From the NCBI GenBank assembly GCA_017746715.1, contig JAGHZQ010000050.1, forward strand, positions 1 to 32,355: 32,355 nucleotides of DNA, read 5' to 3'. Source of the DNA: Cyanobacteria bacterium SBLK. Lineage in GTDB: Bacteria; Cyanobacteriota; Cyanobacteriia; Cyanobacteriales; Spirulinaceae. Position 1 is the first letter of the stretch; each line of letters begins with the position of its first letter. Shown here piece after piece: positions 1 to 10,400 of this stretch. The notes beneath the pieces were generated by a model. It ran no database searches. It was not told where the DNA came from and was given only the letters and a program-made list of their open reading frames with translations. The translations under genes and the position numbers were made by a program.

Positions 1-231
1 GAGGTTTTTCCTATTCCTCAGTTATCTTTAGGATTTCCACGATGAATTTCCTTGATTAATCGTGCCTGTCTTACCCTCTTTCCTCTCGATATCGACTCAG
101 ATTTCTTATTTTCTTCTGCCTAGAGTGACAGAAGAGGGATACTGTTCCTAAAGCATAGATAAAACTAGGACTTTGAATAATGCGATCGCATTGCTTATCC
201 CGTCTTTGGAAATGCGATCGCTCCTTCAAAA

Positions 232-2130
232 TCAAAACCGATGGCGTATATTAAAATGCACCCCATCATCTTGAGCATTCGTACCGCGATCGCTTAAATT
301 GATCAAAGGAATGCCATAATCGAAGCGAAATTCGAGATCGGGATGGGGCTTCCAAATTGCCCCAAAGCCAAAACTAGCAATAAAATTTTGGTCGGGGATG
401 CTGTTGGGATTGCTCGAATCGTTCCACACCCAACCCGCATCGAAAAAGGGTAAAAGTTGAAAAACAGCCTGTCCGGAATTATCTCGCTCTAAAGTGATGC
501 GATCCTCCACGGAAACGCGAACCCCATTATCGCCATTTCTCACATTTTGACGATAGCCTCGCACCGACTGACCGCCACCAATCACGAACTGTTGCGAGGA
601 AAGCAACGCCGTTGTCGAAAACTGCACGTCCGCAGACATGACAAGGATACGATCGGCATCGAGAACCTGCACCCGTTGCAACTGTCCGAGCCAACTGAGA
701 AAGCAACCGTCGGGAATGGGATCGGCGTTGATGGTTGCATTGAAGATTCCCACACCGAGGCTAAACTGCGATCGCGCGCCCCAAGCCCCGGTTCTATCTC
801 GTCGCAAATAATCCTGACCGAATTTAAGAACGCTAGTTGTCGTGCGCCCTTCGCTGTCCGGCCCCGTCCCGAAACCGACGGGGCCGAATAAACTCTCGGT
901 TTGTCCAGTTTGATAAGTGAACCCCAAGGACAGGGCAAATTCTTCGCGGGTATTGCGGGTGAGGGGCTGGCGAAAGCTAATTTCGTGGACTCGGGAATCG
1001 CCGAGAATATCCAGCACGTCGAAAGGTTCTTGCACGACGGTATTGTTCTGCAAAGTCGTTCTCACTTGTAGCGTGCCGTTGCGGGGATTCAAAGGAATGG
1101 CATAATTGGCCTCGACGCTCTCGAATCCTCCTTGTGCCGTGCGCCTGTATTCGATTTCAGCGCGATCGCCGGCTCCCGTTAAATTCAATGTTTTGAGTTT
1201 GACTTTCAAGCGCTCCGATCCCACGCTTGGAGGCGAAACATTATCCGCACCGACTTCTCCACCCAAAGATTCTGCTTCGATGATTCTAATAATTAAAAGA
1301 CTGGTATCTTCAGCCGTGCCATCCGTTCGAGTTAAACTGGCCTCAATATTCTCGAATAGTGGATCCGCTCGCAGCAAGCGCAATTGTTCTTCCAAGTCAA
1401 TCGCATTGAGAGGCGTTCCCAAACCCAAAGCAACGCGAGAGCTAATGTAACGCTCATCAAGGCGTTGCACTCCTTCAATCTTAATCTTTTCAACACTCCC
1501 TTCAAGAATTTTGATTTCAATCTCGCCATTAGCAAGGGAGGCTTCATTGACGATCGCCCGAGAACTGACATAATTGTATTGCAAATATCGCTCTGTTACG
1601 GCATCGGCGAGGGCTTCCAATTTGCCTCGCGTTACAGTTGTGGGTAAAGCAGAAAATTCGTTCAAAATCTCTGCAAAATCCTCTTCTACAAAAACCGTAC
1701 TCCCCGTTATGGTAATGCTGCGAACGAAAATGGGTTCGGGGTCATCTTCTCTTGGCGTTTCTGGGCGAGGAAAAACGGGAGAGGATTCCGGTGCGGGCAG
1801 GTCTTCGGGATCGGGTGACGGTTGCAGAAAGCGATCTTCGTTGGATTCTGGCAGTTGGGCGAGTTCCCTTGCCTCTCTTTCAAGTTCATCGAGGGACTCT
1901 GCAAACGGTTGCAGGCTGGTGAGTTGTTCCTCAAAATTCTCCTTCGGTTTTTCGGATCGCTCTTTTGCGAATTCTTTCTCTGTAAAACTCATTGAGATTG
2001 GGGGTTGAAAGTCCGTTGGCTCGTCGAGTTTTAGAGGAACGCTCCAAACAGCATGAAAATGTCCTTCCATCATTACGCCGAGCAGTCCTGTTACAAAACC
2101 GCACAAGCCTTGTTGCCAATACCCATTCAT
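232..2130 (-). CDS. TpsB-family outer-membrane transporter (ShlB/FhaC/HecB type) of a two-partner secretion system
   Basis: This 632-residue protein should form the outer-membrane pore that exports the two large exoproteins encoded divergently beside it (type Vb secretion). A hydrophobic N-terminal stretch is followed by an unusually long acidic, proline-rich spacer (about residues 45-130). Next comes a POTRA-type region from about residue 133 (VRSITITGSTVF) to about 290, with the typical ILEGSVEKIKIEG strand. The remainder is a beta-barrel. The barrel contains VIGGGQSVRGYRQN, which holds the VRGY motif of the Omp85/TpsB family lid loop. The protein ends in a C-terminal phenylalanine (IRHRF), the usual outer-membrane assembly signal. 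The ATG at 2130 is used; no strong ribosome site was seen, so the exact start is uncertain. Family assignment is firm. Substrate pairing is inferred from adjacency. Confidence 0.92.
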   Translation of the reverse strand: MNGYWQQGLCGFVTGLLGVMMEGHFHAVWSVPLKLDEPTDFQPPISMSFTEKEFAKERSEKPKENFEEQLTSLQPFAESLDELEREARELAQLPESNEDRFLQPSPDPEDLPAPESSPVFPRPETPREDDPEPIFVRSITITGSTVFVEEDFAEILNEFSALPTTVTRGKLEALADAVTERYLQYNYVSSRAIVNEASLANGEIEIKILEGSVEKIKIEGVQRLDERYISSRVALGLGTPLNAIDLEEQLRLLRADPLFENIEASLTRTDGTAEDTSLLIIRIIEAESLGGEVGADNVSPPSVGSERLKVKLKTLNLTGAGDRAEIEYRRTAQGGFESVEANYAIPLNPRNGTLQVRTTLQNNTVVQEPFDVLDILGDSRVHEISFRQPLTRNTREEFALSLGFTYQTGQTESLFGPVGFGTGPDSEGRTTTSVLKFGQDYLRRDRTGAWGARSQFSLGVGIFNATINADPIPDGCFLSWLGQLQRVQVLDADRILVMSADVQFSTTALLSSQQFVIGGGQSVRGYRQNVRNGDNGVRVSVEDRITLERDNSGQAVFQLLPFFDAGWVWNDSSNPNSIPDQNFIASFGFGAIWKPHPDLEFRFDYGIPLINLSDRGTNAQDDGVHFNIRHRF

Positions 2131-2454
2131 ACTTTTTCAAGAGCGAATACAATACACCAAGTTCTTATCGGATGAAAGCGCTCCAATTTATGCAAAATTT
2201 TCGCGATTTTAATTAAATTTTACAAAAAGTGATACAAATTTCATCAAAATCTATTCCAGAGATATAAGTTTGGGTAAATTTCCCTAAAACTTGCTGTAAA
2301 TCGTGTCAAACTCGCTTTTTTTTAGGTACACTAAATTCAGTTCGATCAAAATCTCACTACGTCCATCCTATCTTAACTTTTTTTGAACGATCGCGAAAAA
2401 GTTGCGATCGCCGCCGATAACTATAAAGCACCCACCCTGCGCGAGCCGATCGCG
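2131..2454. promoter_or_regulatory. Divergent intergenic region between tpsB and the first exoprotein gene
   Basis: These roughly 320 bases hold no supportable gene. They are AT-rich and must contain the promoters of both divergent transcripts. The only local structure noted is a near-palindrome at 2272-2284 (GGGTAAATTTCCC), which is perfect if one T is removed. It could be an operator, but a chance AT-rich palindrome is equally possible. An open frame for the exoprotein begins here at a TTG (2383). That extension precedes the signal peptide and is not accepted as coding. Confidence 0.5.
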
Positions 2455-5400
2455 ATGGATTTACTATTTCCTGCTATGAACGCTTCCCCCCTAAAATCGA
2501 CAACATATTGTGTTGCTCTCACTGCTCTATCTCTTGTGGTTGGGAGCGATCGCGCCGTTGCCCAATCTATTATTCCCGCGTCGGATGGTACGGGGACAAT
2601 CGTGAATATCGATGGCAATGAGTTTGTTATTGATGGCGGTACGCTGTCGGGAGATGGCGCGAATTTATTCCACAGTTTTATCGAGTTGGGGTTGGATGCG
2701 AATCAAATTGCGACGTTTCTTTCCAATCCGCAAATCCAGAATATTTTGGGACGGGTGACGGGGGGAAATCCTTCCGTTATTGACGGACTCATTCAAGTCA
2801 TGGGGGGGAATTCTAACCTTTATCTGATGAATCCTTCGGGGTTTGTTTTTGGTTCGAATGCGTCATTGAATGTACCGGGGGACTTTTTCGTAACAACCGC
2901 ACAGGGGATCGGGTTTGGGAATGGGTTATGGTTCAATGCTTTAGGAGATAATGACTATCAGAGTTTCACGGGTACGCCAATTGAGTTTGATTTGGCGGAT
3001 ACTTCGGGGACGATTATTAATGCAGGAAATTTGGCAGTGAGCGAGGGTCAAAATCTTGCCTTGATGGGGGGAAGTGTCATCAATACGGGGAGTTTGAATG
3101 CTCCAGAAGGGAATGTGAGTATTGTAGCAATGCCAGAATCGGGAAGATTGCGGATTTCCCAAGCGGGGAATGTTTTGGGGTTTGAAATCGAACCCCCTCG
3201 GGACAATCGCGGAAATCCCGTGTCAGTGCGTGCGGTAGATATTCCAGAGTTGATTACGGGATCGGGAGTGGAGACAGGGGTAACGGTTGCAGGGGATGAA
3301 ATATCGGTGCGGGGAATGAATGTGCCTATTTCTGAGGGAAGTGCGATCGCGTCTGGGGACTTAGAGGCAACGGGGGGTAATGTGGATGTTTTGGGGGATA
3401 TTGTGGCGTTAATCGGTGCGGAAATTGATGTTTCTGGGACTGATGGTGGGGGAAACGTGCGAGTCGGAGGAGGTTATCAAGGACAGGGAAATGTGCCGAA
3501 TGCGCGGCGTACTTTTGTCAGTCGGGATACAAACATTAATGCTGATGCTTTAACGAACGGAAATGGAGGGGAGGTTATTGTTTGGTCGGATGATGTGACG
3601 GTTTTCTATGGCAATATTAGCGATCGCGGGGGTAATAATTCAGGAGATGGTGGGTTTGTGGAAATATCGGGAAAAGAAAGTTTAGTCTTTCGAGGTTTTG
3701 TTGATGTTCACGCATCTCAAGGTAATGCAGGACAAATTTTGTTCGATCCTAGAGACATAATTATTGCTGATGGAGGGAATGATGATTTTAATGCAAATAA
3801 TGCTTTTAATCAAAATCCAAGTACTGATGTGACATTTGATGCCGATCAAATTGCTAATTTAAGTGGCAATGTTGTTTTGCAGGCCAATAGATTTATAGAG
3901 ATTCAAGAAGATATTATTTCTAATAGTATTAATCTTCTCGAATTTCACGCTAAAGATTCTATGACAATAAATTCTGATGTTAATATTGAACTTGATGGCG
4001 GAGACTTTAAAGCTCAAATTGATAGAAGAACATTCTTTTTAAGTCTAAATTCAGCAGTTCGTACCAATGGTGGAAATATTTTAGTTCAAGGTTCTGGAAA
4101 CATTCCTTGGTTGCGTTTTGCTGGTACTCTTGACGCAGGTGGAGGAGATATAACTATTAGTAACGATAATCAATCAAATTTTAATAATGGAGGAATTAAT
4201 ATTGTTCATGGAATCTTAACAACAAATCAGACAGGCAATATTACAATAAATGGATTTGGGGGAGGTAATAATCCTTTTACATCCAGCGCAGTTAGGATTG
4301 GAAATGGAGCTACAATTAGCACAGTAGATGGTAATATCTCTATTACTGGAACTGGGTACGATCGAGGTACCACTGGAACGCCTGGAGGAATTCGTCTTTA
4401 CGATAATTCTGCTGGTCATCGTGGTATCAAAACTCTTGGTTCTGGCACTATCACAATGATAGGCACTGGTTCTGGTGGAGCGCAAGGAATTTATATGAAT
4501 TCCACACCTATCAACACAGACGGTTCTCCCATTACACTTATTAGCTTAAATGGTTCTGTCGAACTTCTTTCTACCAGCCCAATAACTTCAAGCGGAGGTC
4601 AAATTGAAATTAATGCCATTAATGGCGATATTTCAACAGGGACACTTGATTCATCATCAATGATAGGCAATAGCGGAAATATCCTTCTCACTGCTACTGG
4701 TAATATTACTACTCCAGATATTAGCACTACTGCATTGGGAAATGCAGGTAGCATTCTTATTTCGAGTGGTGGAAATATTGATACAACAACAGGAATTCTC
4801 AATGCAGCAGGAGGAATCGATGGTGGGGATGTTATTTTAACTGCACCGGGAAACATTGATACGGGAACAATTACAGTTTTTGTATCGGGTTTTAGTGGCG
4901 ATAGTGGCAGCATTCTTTTGAACAGTTCTAACAAAAATATCAATACCAGTACTGGAGCATTAATTACATCGTCTTCTCTGGGAGAGGCAGGAAATATTCG
5001 ACTTGAAGCAGCAGGCAATATTACAACACATCATCTTGATGCGTTTTCATTTTCCGAACAAGGGGGAAAAATTGAAATTATTACAACCGATCCCAATAAA
5101 TTAATAACACTGTACGGTAGAATTAGAACTAATGATAATGATATTTTAATTGACGGTCTTACTCAAATTAATAACGATCTTGATTTCAAGATTTTAGGAA
5201 AAGGAGATATTATTTTTGATGATGCAATCAATGGGCAAAGCGACTTAAAAATCAACCCCGAGCTTGGTTCGGTTTACATCAATGGAGACTTAAATATTTT
5301 CAGTTCTCTAAACCCAATAACTATTGAAGCCGGAGAGCATATCAAAACTCAGAATATTAATTCAGAGACAGGTATCGTCTTGAATAGTCAACATGGAAGA

Positions 5401-7386
5401 ATTTCTACAGGAATTCTCGATACTTCAGCCACAAATGATGCGGGCAATATCACTCTGAATGCTCCCCATGATATCTCCGTCGATCGCATTAACGCCCAAA
5501 GCCAAAACGGTACGGGAGGCAGTGTCGATATTACCACGCAACAATTCTTCCGAGCCACTGGGACATTTACCAATCGCAATAATACCAACGCCAGCATTTC
5601 CACCGCCGGAGATACAGATGGGGGCGAGATTATCATTCATCACGGTGGCAACGGCATAACGCCCTTCACCGTAGGAAATCCAAGCATTAACGGCACGACT
5701 GGAGAAATTACCCGAGGCAATGATGCCCCAGAACAAAGCATCGAAACTTACCAAGAATATCCCTACACTCACAAACAGGATAGCGATCGCCTGCAAATCA
5801 TCTCCGTTCCCCAACCTCAAAATGTCGCTCAATCCCAACCACAGCCAATACCTCAACCCATATCTCAACCTCAACCCGTCCCTCCACCGACCAATCTCGA
5901 CGAACTGGAAAAGGGAGATAATCCCATCGAAAATCTCGCCTATCTCATCGGCGATCTCATCAACGCAGAAACCCAGATCGAGACGGATTCATCGGGAGAT
6001 TATGCTTTCGAGTGGCAAGTTACCGATCCCAATTCCAACGAACCCGTTTCGCTTTCTCTCGATGTCGAGAATCCCTACACGCCAGAAACCCCTAACTTTG
6101 CTGAGGTGCAGAATAGTATCGTCATTCCTCCCAACTCCTCCTTAAACACCTTCGCCTCTCTCAATTTCAACACCAACGCCGAACAAATCGTCACCGATAT
6201 CGAACAACTCCTTGAAACCGAATATGAAGCCTATTTTGGCGAAAATCTCACCGATCGCGAAGTTAGCGCCCAAAGCATCCGCGAGACTCTCAAAACCATT
6301 GAAGCCGAAACCGGAACGCGAGCCGTTATCGTCTATGCTCTCCCCCTTCCCGACGCTTTGCAACTCGTTCTCGTGCGTCCTGAAGGACAGCTTTTCGTGA
6401 CCTCTGTCGCAGATGCAGACAGCCGATCGCTCTCCCGACGACTCCATCAATTTCGGAGTGCGTTACTTACCCCTGCTAATAATAACTATCGCATCCCCGC
6501 CCGAGAACTCTACCAATGGCTGATCGCACCGATCGAAAGCGAACTCGAAGAATTAGACATCGATACCCTGATTTTCTCAATGGGTGCGGGACTGCGATCG
6601 CTTCCCCTCGCCGCCCTTCACGATGGCGAACAATTCCTTGTGGAAAAGTACAGCCTCGGTACAATCCCCAGTGTCGCCCTCACCGATACGAGCTATCAAT
6701 CCATCCGCGAGGCGAGAATTTTGGGTATGGGTGCAGAAACCTTTTTCAATAACGAGGACTTGCCTTCCGTCCCTATCGAACTCGCGACCATCGTCGATCG
6801 CCCTTGGCAAGGGAAAACCTTTCTCAATGAAGAATTTACCCTCGAAAACCTGCGCCACCAACGCGGCCAATCTCGTTACGATATCGTCCACCTTGCCACT
6901 CACGCTTCCTTCCAACCCAATAACGATCGCAATACCTATATCCAATTCTGGGACGAGAAAATCCGCTTGGACGGACTGCGAGAGGCGCGATGGTATGCCG
7001 ATCCTGCGGTTGAGTTATTGGTTCTGAGTGCCTGCGAAACTGCCCTCGGCGACTATAAAGCCGAAATGGGTTTTGCTGGGTTAGCGGTGCGATCGGGGGT
7101 CAAATCCGCCCTCGCCAGCTTGTGGAAAATTAACGATTTTGTGACTTTACCGGCGATCGCCGAATTCTACAATCAACTGGCTCGAGAGGATGTCACCATC
7201 AAAGCCGAAGCCCTGCGACAGTCCCAAATTGCCCTCTTAAGCGGACGAGTGCGGGTGGAGTCGGGTCAAATCGTCGGGTTGAGCCAACCCATTCCCCTCC
7301 CCCCAGAACTGCATCAATGGGAAGGTCGCGATCTGAGCCATCCTTACTTTTGGGCGGGATATACGGCGATCGGCAGTCCTTGGTAA
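2455..7386 (+). CDS. TPS-exported exoprotein with C-terminal CHAT caspase-like peptidase domain (paralogue 1)
   Basis: This protein of about 1640 residues has a signal peptide (SLVVGSDRAVAQS, cleavage after AVA) and then a filamentous-haemagglutinin-type TPS secretion domain. That domain carries NPQIQNILGRVTGGNPS and LYLMNPSGFVFG. A long beta-helix-like region full of GGNI/GNITT repeats follows, then a proline/glutamine-rich linker (near 5810-5890) and a CHAT domain. The predicted catalytic histidine lies in HLATHAS (codon at 6901) and the cysteine in LVLSACETALG (codon at 7033). Both are present, so activity is plausible. The start could be ATG 2455 or ATG 2476; neither has a strong ribosome site, and the TTG at 2383 is unlikely. 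It should be exported by the divergent TpsB. The middle part (3628-5782) has no GCGATCGC site and is AT-richer than the ends. The substrate is unknown. Confidence 0.9.
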   Translation: MDLLFPAMNASPLKSTTYCVALTALSLVVGSDRAVAQSIIPASDGTGTIVNIDGNEFVIDGGTLSGDGANLFHSFIELGLDANQIATFLSNPQIQNILGRVTGGNPSVIDGLIQVMGGNSNLYLMNPSGFVFGSNASLNVPGDFFVTTAQGIGFGNGLWFNALGDNDYQSFTGTPIEFDLADTSGTIINAGNLAVSEGQNLALMGGSVINTGSLNAPEGNVSIVAMPESGRLRISQAGNVLGFEIEPPRDNRGNPVSVRAVDIPELITGSGVETGVTVAGDEISVRGMNVPISEGSAIASGDLEATGGNVDVLGDIVALIGAEIDVSGTDGGGNVRVGGGYQGQGNVPNARRTFVSRDTNINADALTNGNGGEVIVWSDDVTVFYGNISDRGGNNSGDGGFVEISGKESLVFRGFVDVHASQGNAGQILFDPRDIIIADGGNDDFNANNAFNQNPSTDVTFDADQIANLSGNVVLQANRFIEIQEDIISNSINLLEFHAKDSMTINSDVNIELDGGDFKAQIDRRTFFLSLNSAVRTNGGNILVQGSGNIPWLRFAGTLDAGGGDITISNDNQSNFNNGGINIVHGILTTNQTGNITINGFGGGNNPFTSSAVRIGNGATISTVDGNISITGTGYDRGTTGTPGGIRLYDNSAGHRGIKTLGSGTITMIGTGSGGAQGIYMNSTPINTDGSPITLISLNGSVELLSTSPITSSGGQIEINAINGDISTGTLDSSSMIGNSGNILLTATGNITTPDISTTALGNAGSILISSGGNIDTTTGILNAAGGIDGGDVILTAPGNIDTGTITVFVSGFSGDSGSILLNSSNKNINTSTGALITSSSLGEAGNIRLEAAGNITTHHLDAFSFSEQGGKIEIITTDPNKLITLYGRIRTNDNDILIDGLTQINNDLDFKILGKGDIIFDDAINGQSDLKINPELGSVYINGDLNIFSSLNPITIEAGEHIKTQNINSETGIVLNSQHGRISTGILDTSATNDAGNITLNAPHDISVDRINAQSQNGTGGSVDITTQQFFRATGTFTNRNNTNASISTAGDTDGGEIIIHHGGNGITPFTVGNPSINGTTGEITRGNDAPEQSIETYQEYPYTHKQDSDRLQIISVPQPQNVAQSQPQPIPQPISQPQPVPPPTNLDELEKGDNPIENLAYLIGDLINAETQIETDSSGDYAFEWQVTDPNSNEPVSLSLDVENPYTPETPNFAEVQNSIVIPPNSSLNTFASLNFNTNAEQIVTDIEQLLETEYEAYFGENLTDREVSAQSIRETLKTIEAETGTRAVIVYALPLPDALQLVLVRPEGQLFVTSVADADSRSLSRRLHQFRSALLTPANNNYRIPARELYQWLIAPIESELEELDIDTLIFSMGAGLRSLPLAALHDGEQFLVEKYSLGTIPSVALTDTSYQSIREARILGMGAETFFNNEDLPSVPIELATIVDRPWQGKTFLNEEFTLENLRHQRGQSRYDIVHLATHASFQPNNDRNTYIQFWDEKIRLDGLREARWYADPAVELLVLSACETALGDYKAEMGFAGLAVRSGVKSALASLWKINDFVTLPAIAEFYNQLAREDVTIKAEALRQSQIALLSGRVRVESGQIVGLSQPIPLPPELHQWEGRDLSHPYFWAGYTAIGSPW
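5698..5799 (+). repeat. 102-bp tract identical to 11177-11278 in the neighbouring paralogue
   Basis: Reading the two exoprotein genes side by side, these 102 bases match the copy 5479 bases downstream without a mismatch. The flanking sequence shows frequent synonymous differences. The tract encodes the end of the passenger and the start of the pre-CHAT linker (GEITRGNDAPEQSIETYQEY and following). Gene conversion or recent partial duplication would explain identity at third codon positions. Confidence 0.85.
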
Positions 7387-7438
7387 GTTGCGGCGAATTG
7401 CGATCGCTCTTTTGTTCTTCTGACTCTATTTTTCTCTC

Positions 7439-10400
7439 ATGAATGTATTTTCTCCTAAAATTCACTCTGCTTTGTTCGTTGCGCTGGCATGGCTGGCGAT
7501 CGCTCGAAATGTTACCGCACAATCCATCATACCCGCACCGGATGGCACAGGAACGATCGTGAATATCGAGGGTAACGAGTTCGTTATCGAAGGCGGTACG
7601 CTGTCGGGAGATGGGGCGAATTTATTCCACAGCTTGCTCGAATTTGGTTTAGATGCGAACCAGATCGCCACATTTCTGACCGATCCGCAAATCCAGAATA
7701 TTTTGGGACGGGTGACGGGGGGAAATCCTTCGGTTATTGATGGACTCGTGCAAGTTCTGGGGGGAAATGCCAATCTTTATTTGATGAACCCTTCCGGGTT
7801 TGTTTTCGGTGCAAATGCGTCCCTCAACGTACCGGGAGACTTTTTCGCCACGACCGCCGATCGCATGGGGTTTGGGAATGGGTTGTGGTTTGATGTTTGG
7901 GGGGATAACAATTATGAGAATTTAACGGGAACGCCGATCGAGTTTGGGTTTGGCGAGAATGCAGGGGAGATCGTCAATGGGGGAGATTTGGCGGTCGGGG
8001 AAGGGCAAACCCTCGCACTTTTAGGCGCTCAAGTCATCAATACGGGCAATTTGAGCGCCCCATCGGGCAATATTGCCATTAGTGCGGTAGGAGAAACGGG
8101 ACGGTTGCGAATGGTGCGACAGGGTAATGTTTTGGGCTTCGAGTTCGTTCCCCCGACAGATGCAAAGGGAAACGCTCTCCCCATCGCGGCGACGGATATT
8201 CCGGCTTTAATTACGGGGTCGGGGGTGGAAACTCATGTTACCGTTGCGGGCGATCGCCTCCTTCACAATGGCGTAGAACTGCCTAACTCGGTGGGTTCGG
8301 TGGCTCTGAGTGGAGAGTTGGAGACGGCAGGACAAACGGGGGGAAATGTGGATGTTGTGGGGGATATCGTTGCATTGTTGGGAGTCGCGATCGATGCGTC
8401 GGGGACGGAAGGCGGCGGAAATGTGCGAATTGGGGGTAATGCGAAGGAAACCGGAAAGAAGTTTAATGCGAGACGCACTCTCGTCGATCGCGATACTGTT
8501 TTAAATGCCGATGCTTTGGTCAACGGAGATGGGGGGCGAATTGTCGTTTCAGCCGATGAAAATTTAGGGTTTTTTGGTGATGCCAGTGCGAGGGGGGGTA
8601 GCGAGTCAGGGGATGGGGGTTTAATTGCGATCGCCAGCAATAATAATTTAGTATTTGAGGGCAATCTCGATGTTGGGGCTGCTGTCGAGGAAAACAAGAA
8701 TGGCGATCGCACGCTTCTAGGAGACAATGGAACGATTCGCTTTAAGTCCAAAAATATCCGCATTCAACCCAGCGCAACCATTCAAGAGACAATCGCAAAT
8801 TCTGAAAGTGCGATTTTACTTTCTGAAGTGCCGGAAAATGGAGATTTAATCATTGGTGATACCACGATCTCAGAGTTGACAGGCAATCTTATTTTGCAAG
8901 CCGATCGCGATATTTTTGTTGAGGCAGATTCTTCCGATCTGGCTGATTCGGTAATGTGGTTTTTTCAAAATGATGATTCGTCGATTCAAGATGAACATCA
9001 AGATACTCAAGTATTATCCGATCTGTTTGCCGATTTATTTCCCGATCCTTCAAAATTATCTGAGATTAGTGAGGATTCAAAAATAGAATTTTCCACAATA
9101 ACCTCTCAAGATTCTTCAACAATCATGGAGCAAGCTCAAATTGATGTCTCAGAAACTCTATTTCTCGATCAAAAACTGGGTGAAACGATTACATTTCAAG
9201 CGCTAGGAAATATCAATTTGAATGCTAATCTGGAAACAGCAGGAGGCGATCTCTATATTCAAGCAGGTCAAAATGTCCAAGCTCAACACTTTGGCAATCA
9301 TTTAGCTTGGCAAGATCTCAGGACAAATGGAGATATAAGTATAATTGCTGATGGTAATATTACAGCAGATAATTTTCGACAGTTTGGAGACTTTGGATAT
9401 GGCGACCCCGGTGGAAATATTAGCTTAATTAGTAGAGAGGGAAATATTGCTATAGGAGATATACAGAATTTCTCAGAATATAGTGATGGTGGGAATGTTA
9501 ATATTGTAAGTTTAGAAGGATCGATTAGTGCAAATTCTATTGTTTCTTCTGGAAGTACAAGTGACTTAACAGGTGCAGGATATGGTGGAAATATAACTTT
9601 AAGGGCCAAACAAGATATCACCATAAATCAAGGTGTCATCTCATCTTCAGGTCGCTCTAGTGCAGCGCAAACTTATGTTTTAAATCGAACTACGATAGGC
9701 TATTCTGGTTCTGGTGCAGGTACTTCTCAAGGCGGGCAGATCAATATTACCAGTCAAACAGGCAATATTATTGTTGGTGAAACTGGAGTTCATAGTTATT
9801 CATCTCCACGCAACAATAGATCGTTTTTTTTAGAAGAAGAATCTAATCCTCTCAATTCTAGAGGTGGGAATATTAGAATCGAAGCAGCAGGCAATATTGA
9901 ATTAGGTGCGATCGCCTCATTTTCCGGAACTGGAACAAATACAGCAGTCAATTTTGGTATTGTCCCTCAACTAAATTCAATAAATACAGACCTAAATATT
10001 TCTTCACCTAAAACTAGCTATGAAATTGGTATTTCTCAAGCTGGACATATCAATGTTATCAGTCACAATGGTTCAATTACCGTTGATTCTGGAATTGATA
10101 GTTCTTCTAGTTGGGGATTTGGAGGCAATGTTAGACTACAAACACCGGGAAATATTACAACTCGCGACATTCGCACCAATGCCAAACAAGATGGTGGTTC
10201 AATTTCTGCGATTAGCGAAAGTGCGATCGATACCAGTTCCGGTTTAGTGAATTCAATGGGTGGGAAAAATGGTGGAAATATTACCCTTGATGCTGTCGAT
10301 GATATTAATACTTCCGGAATTGGCAGCACCATGTTATTAACCAGTTTTGATGCAAATAGCGGCAATTTACATATTGAAAGTGAAGGTCGCGTTAATACCA

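Noticed and set aside
2383..2454. TTG-initiated extension of exoprotein 1.
   Set aside because: It would place 24 charged residues before the signal peptide. The ATGs at 2455 or 2476 give a normal exported N-terminus.
4599..5018. Open frame on the minus strand of 139 codons inside exoprotein 1, and similar long reverse frames at 8263-8763 and 10063-10446.
   Set aside because: They are mirror images of GGNI/GNITT-type repeat coding. Their proteins are low-complexity Pro/Ser/Val-rich, and they lack ribosome sites.
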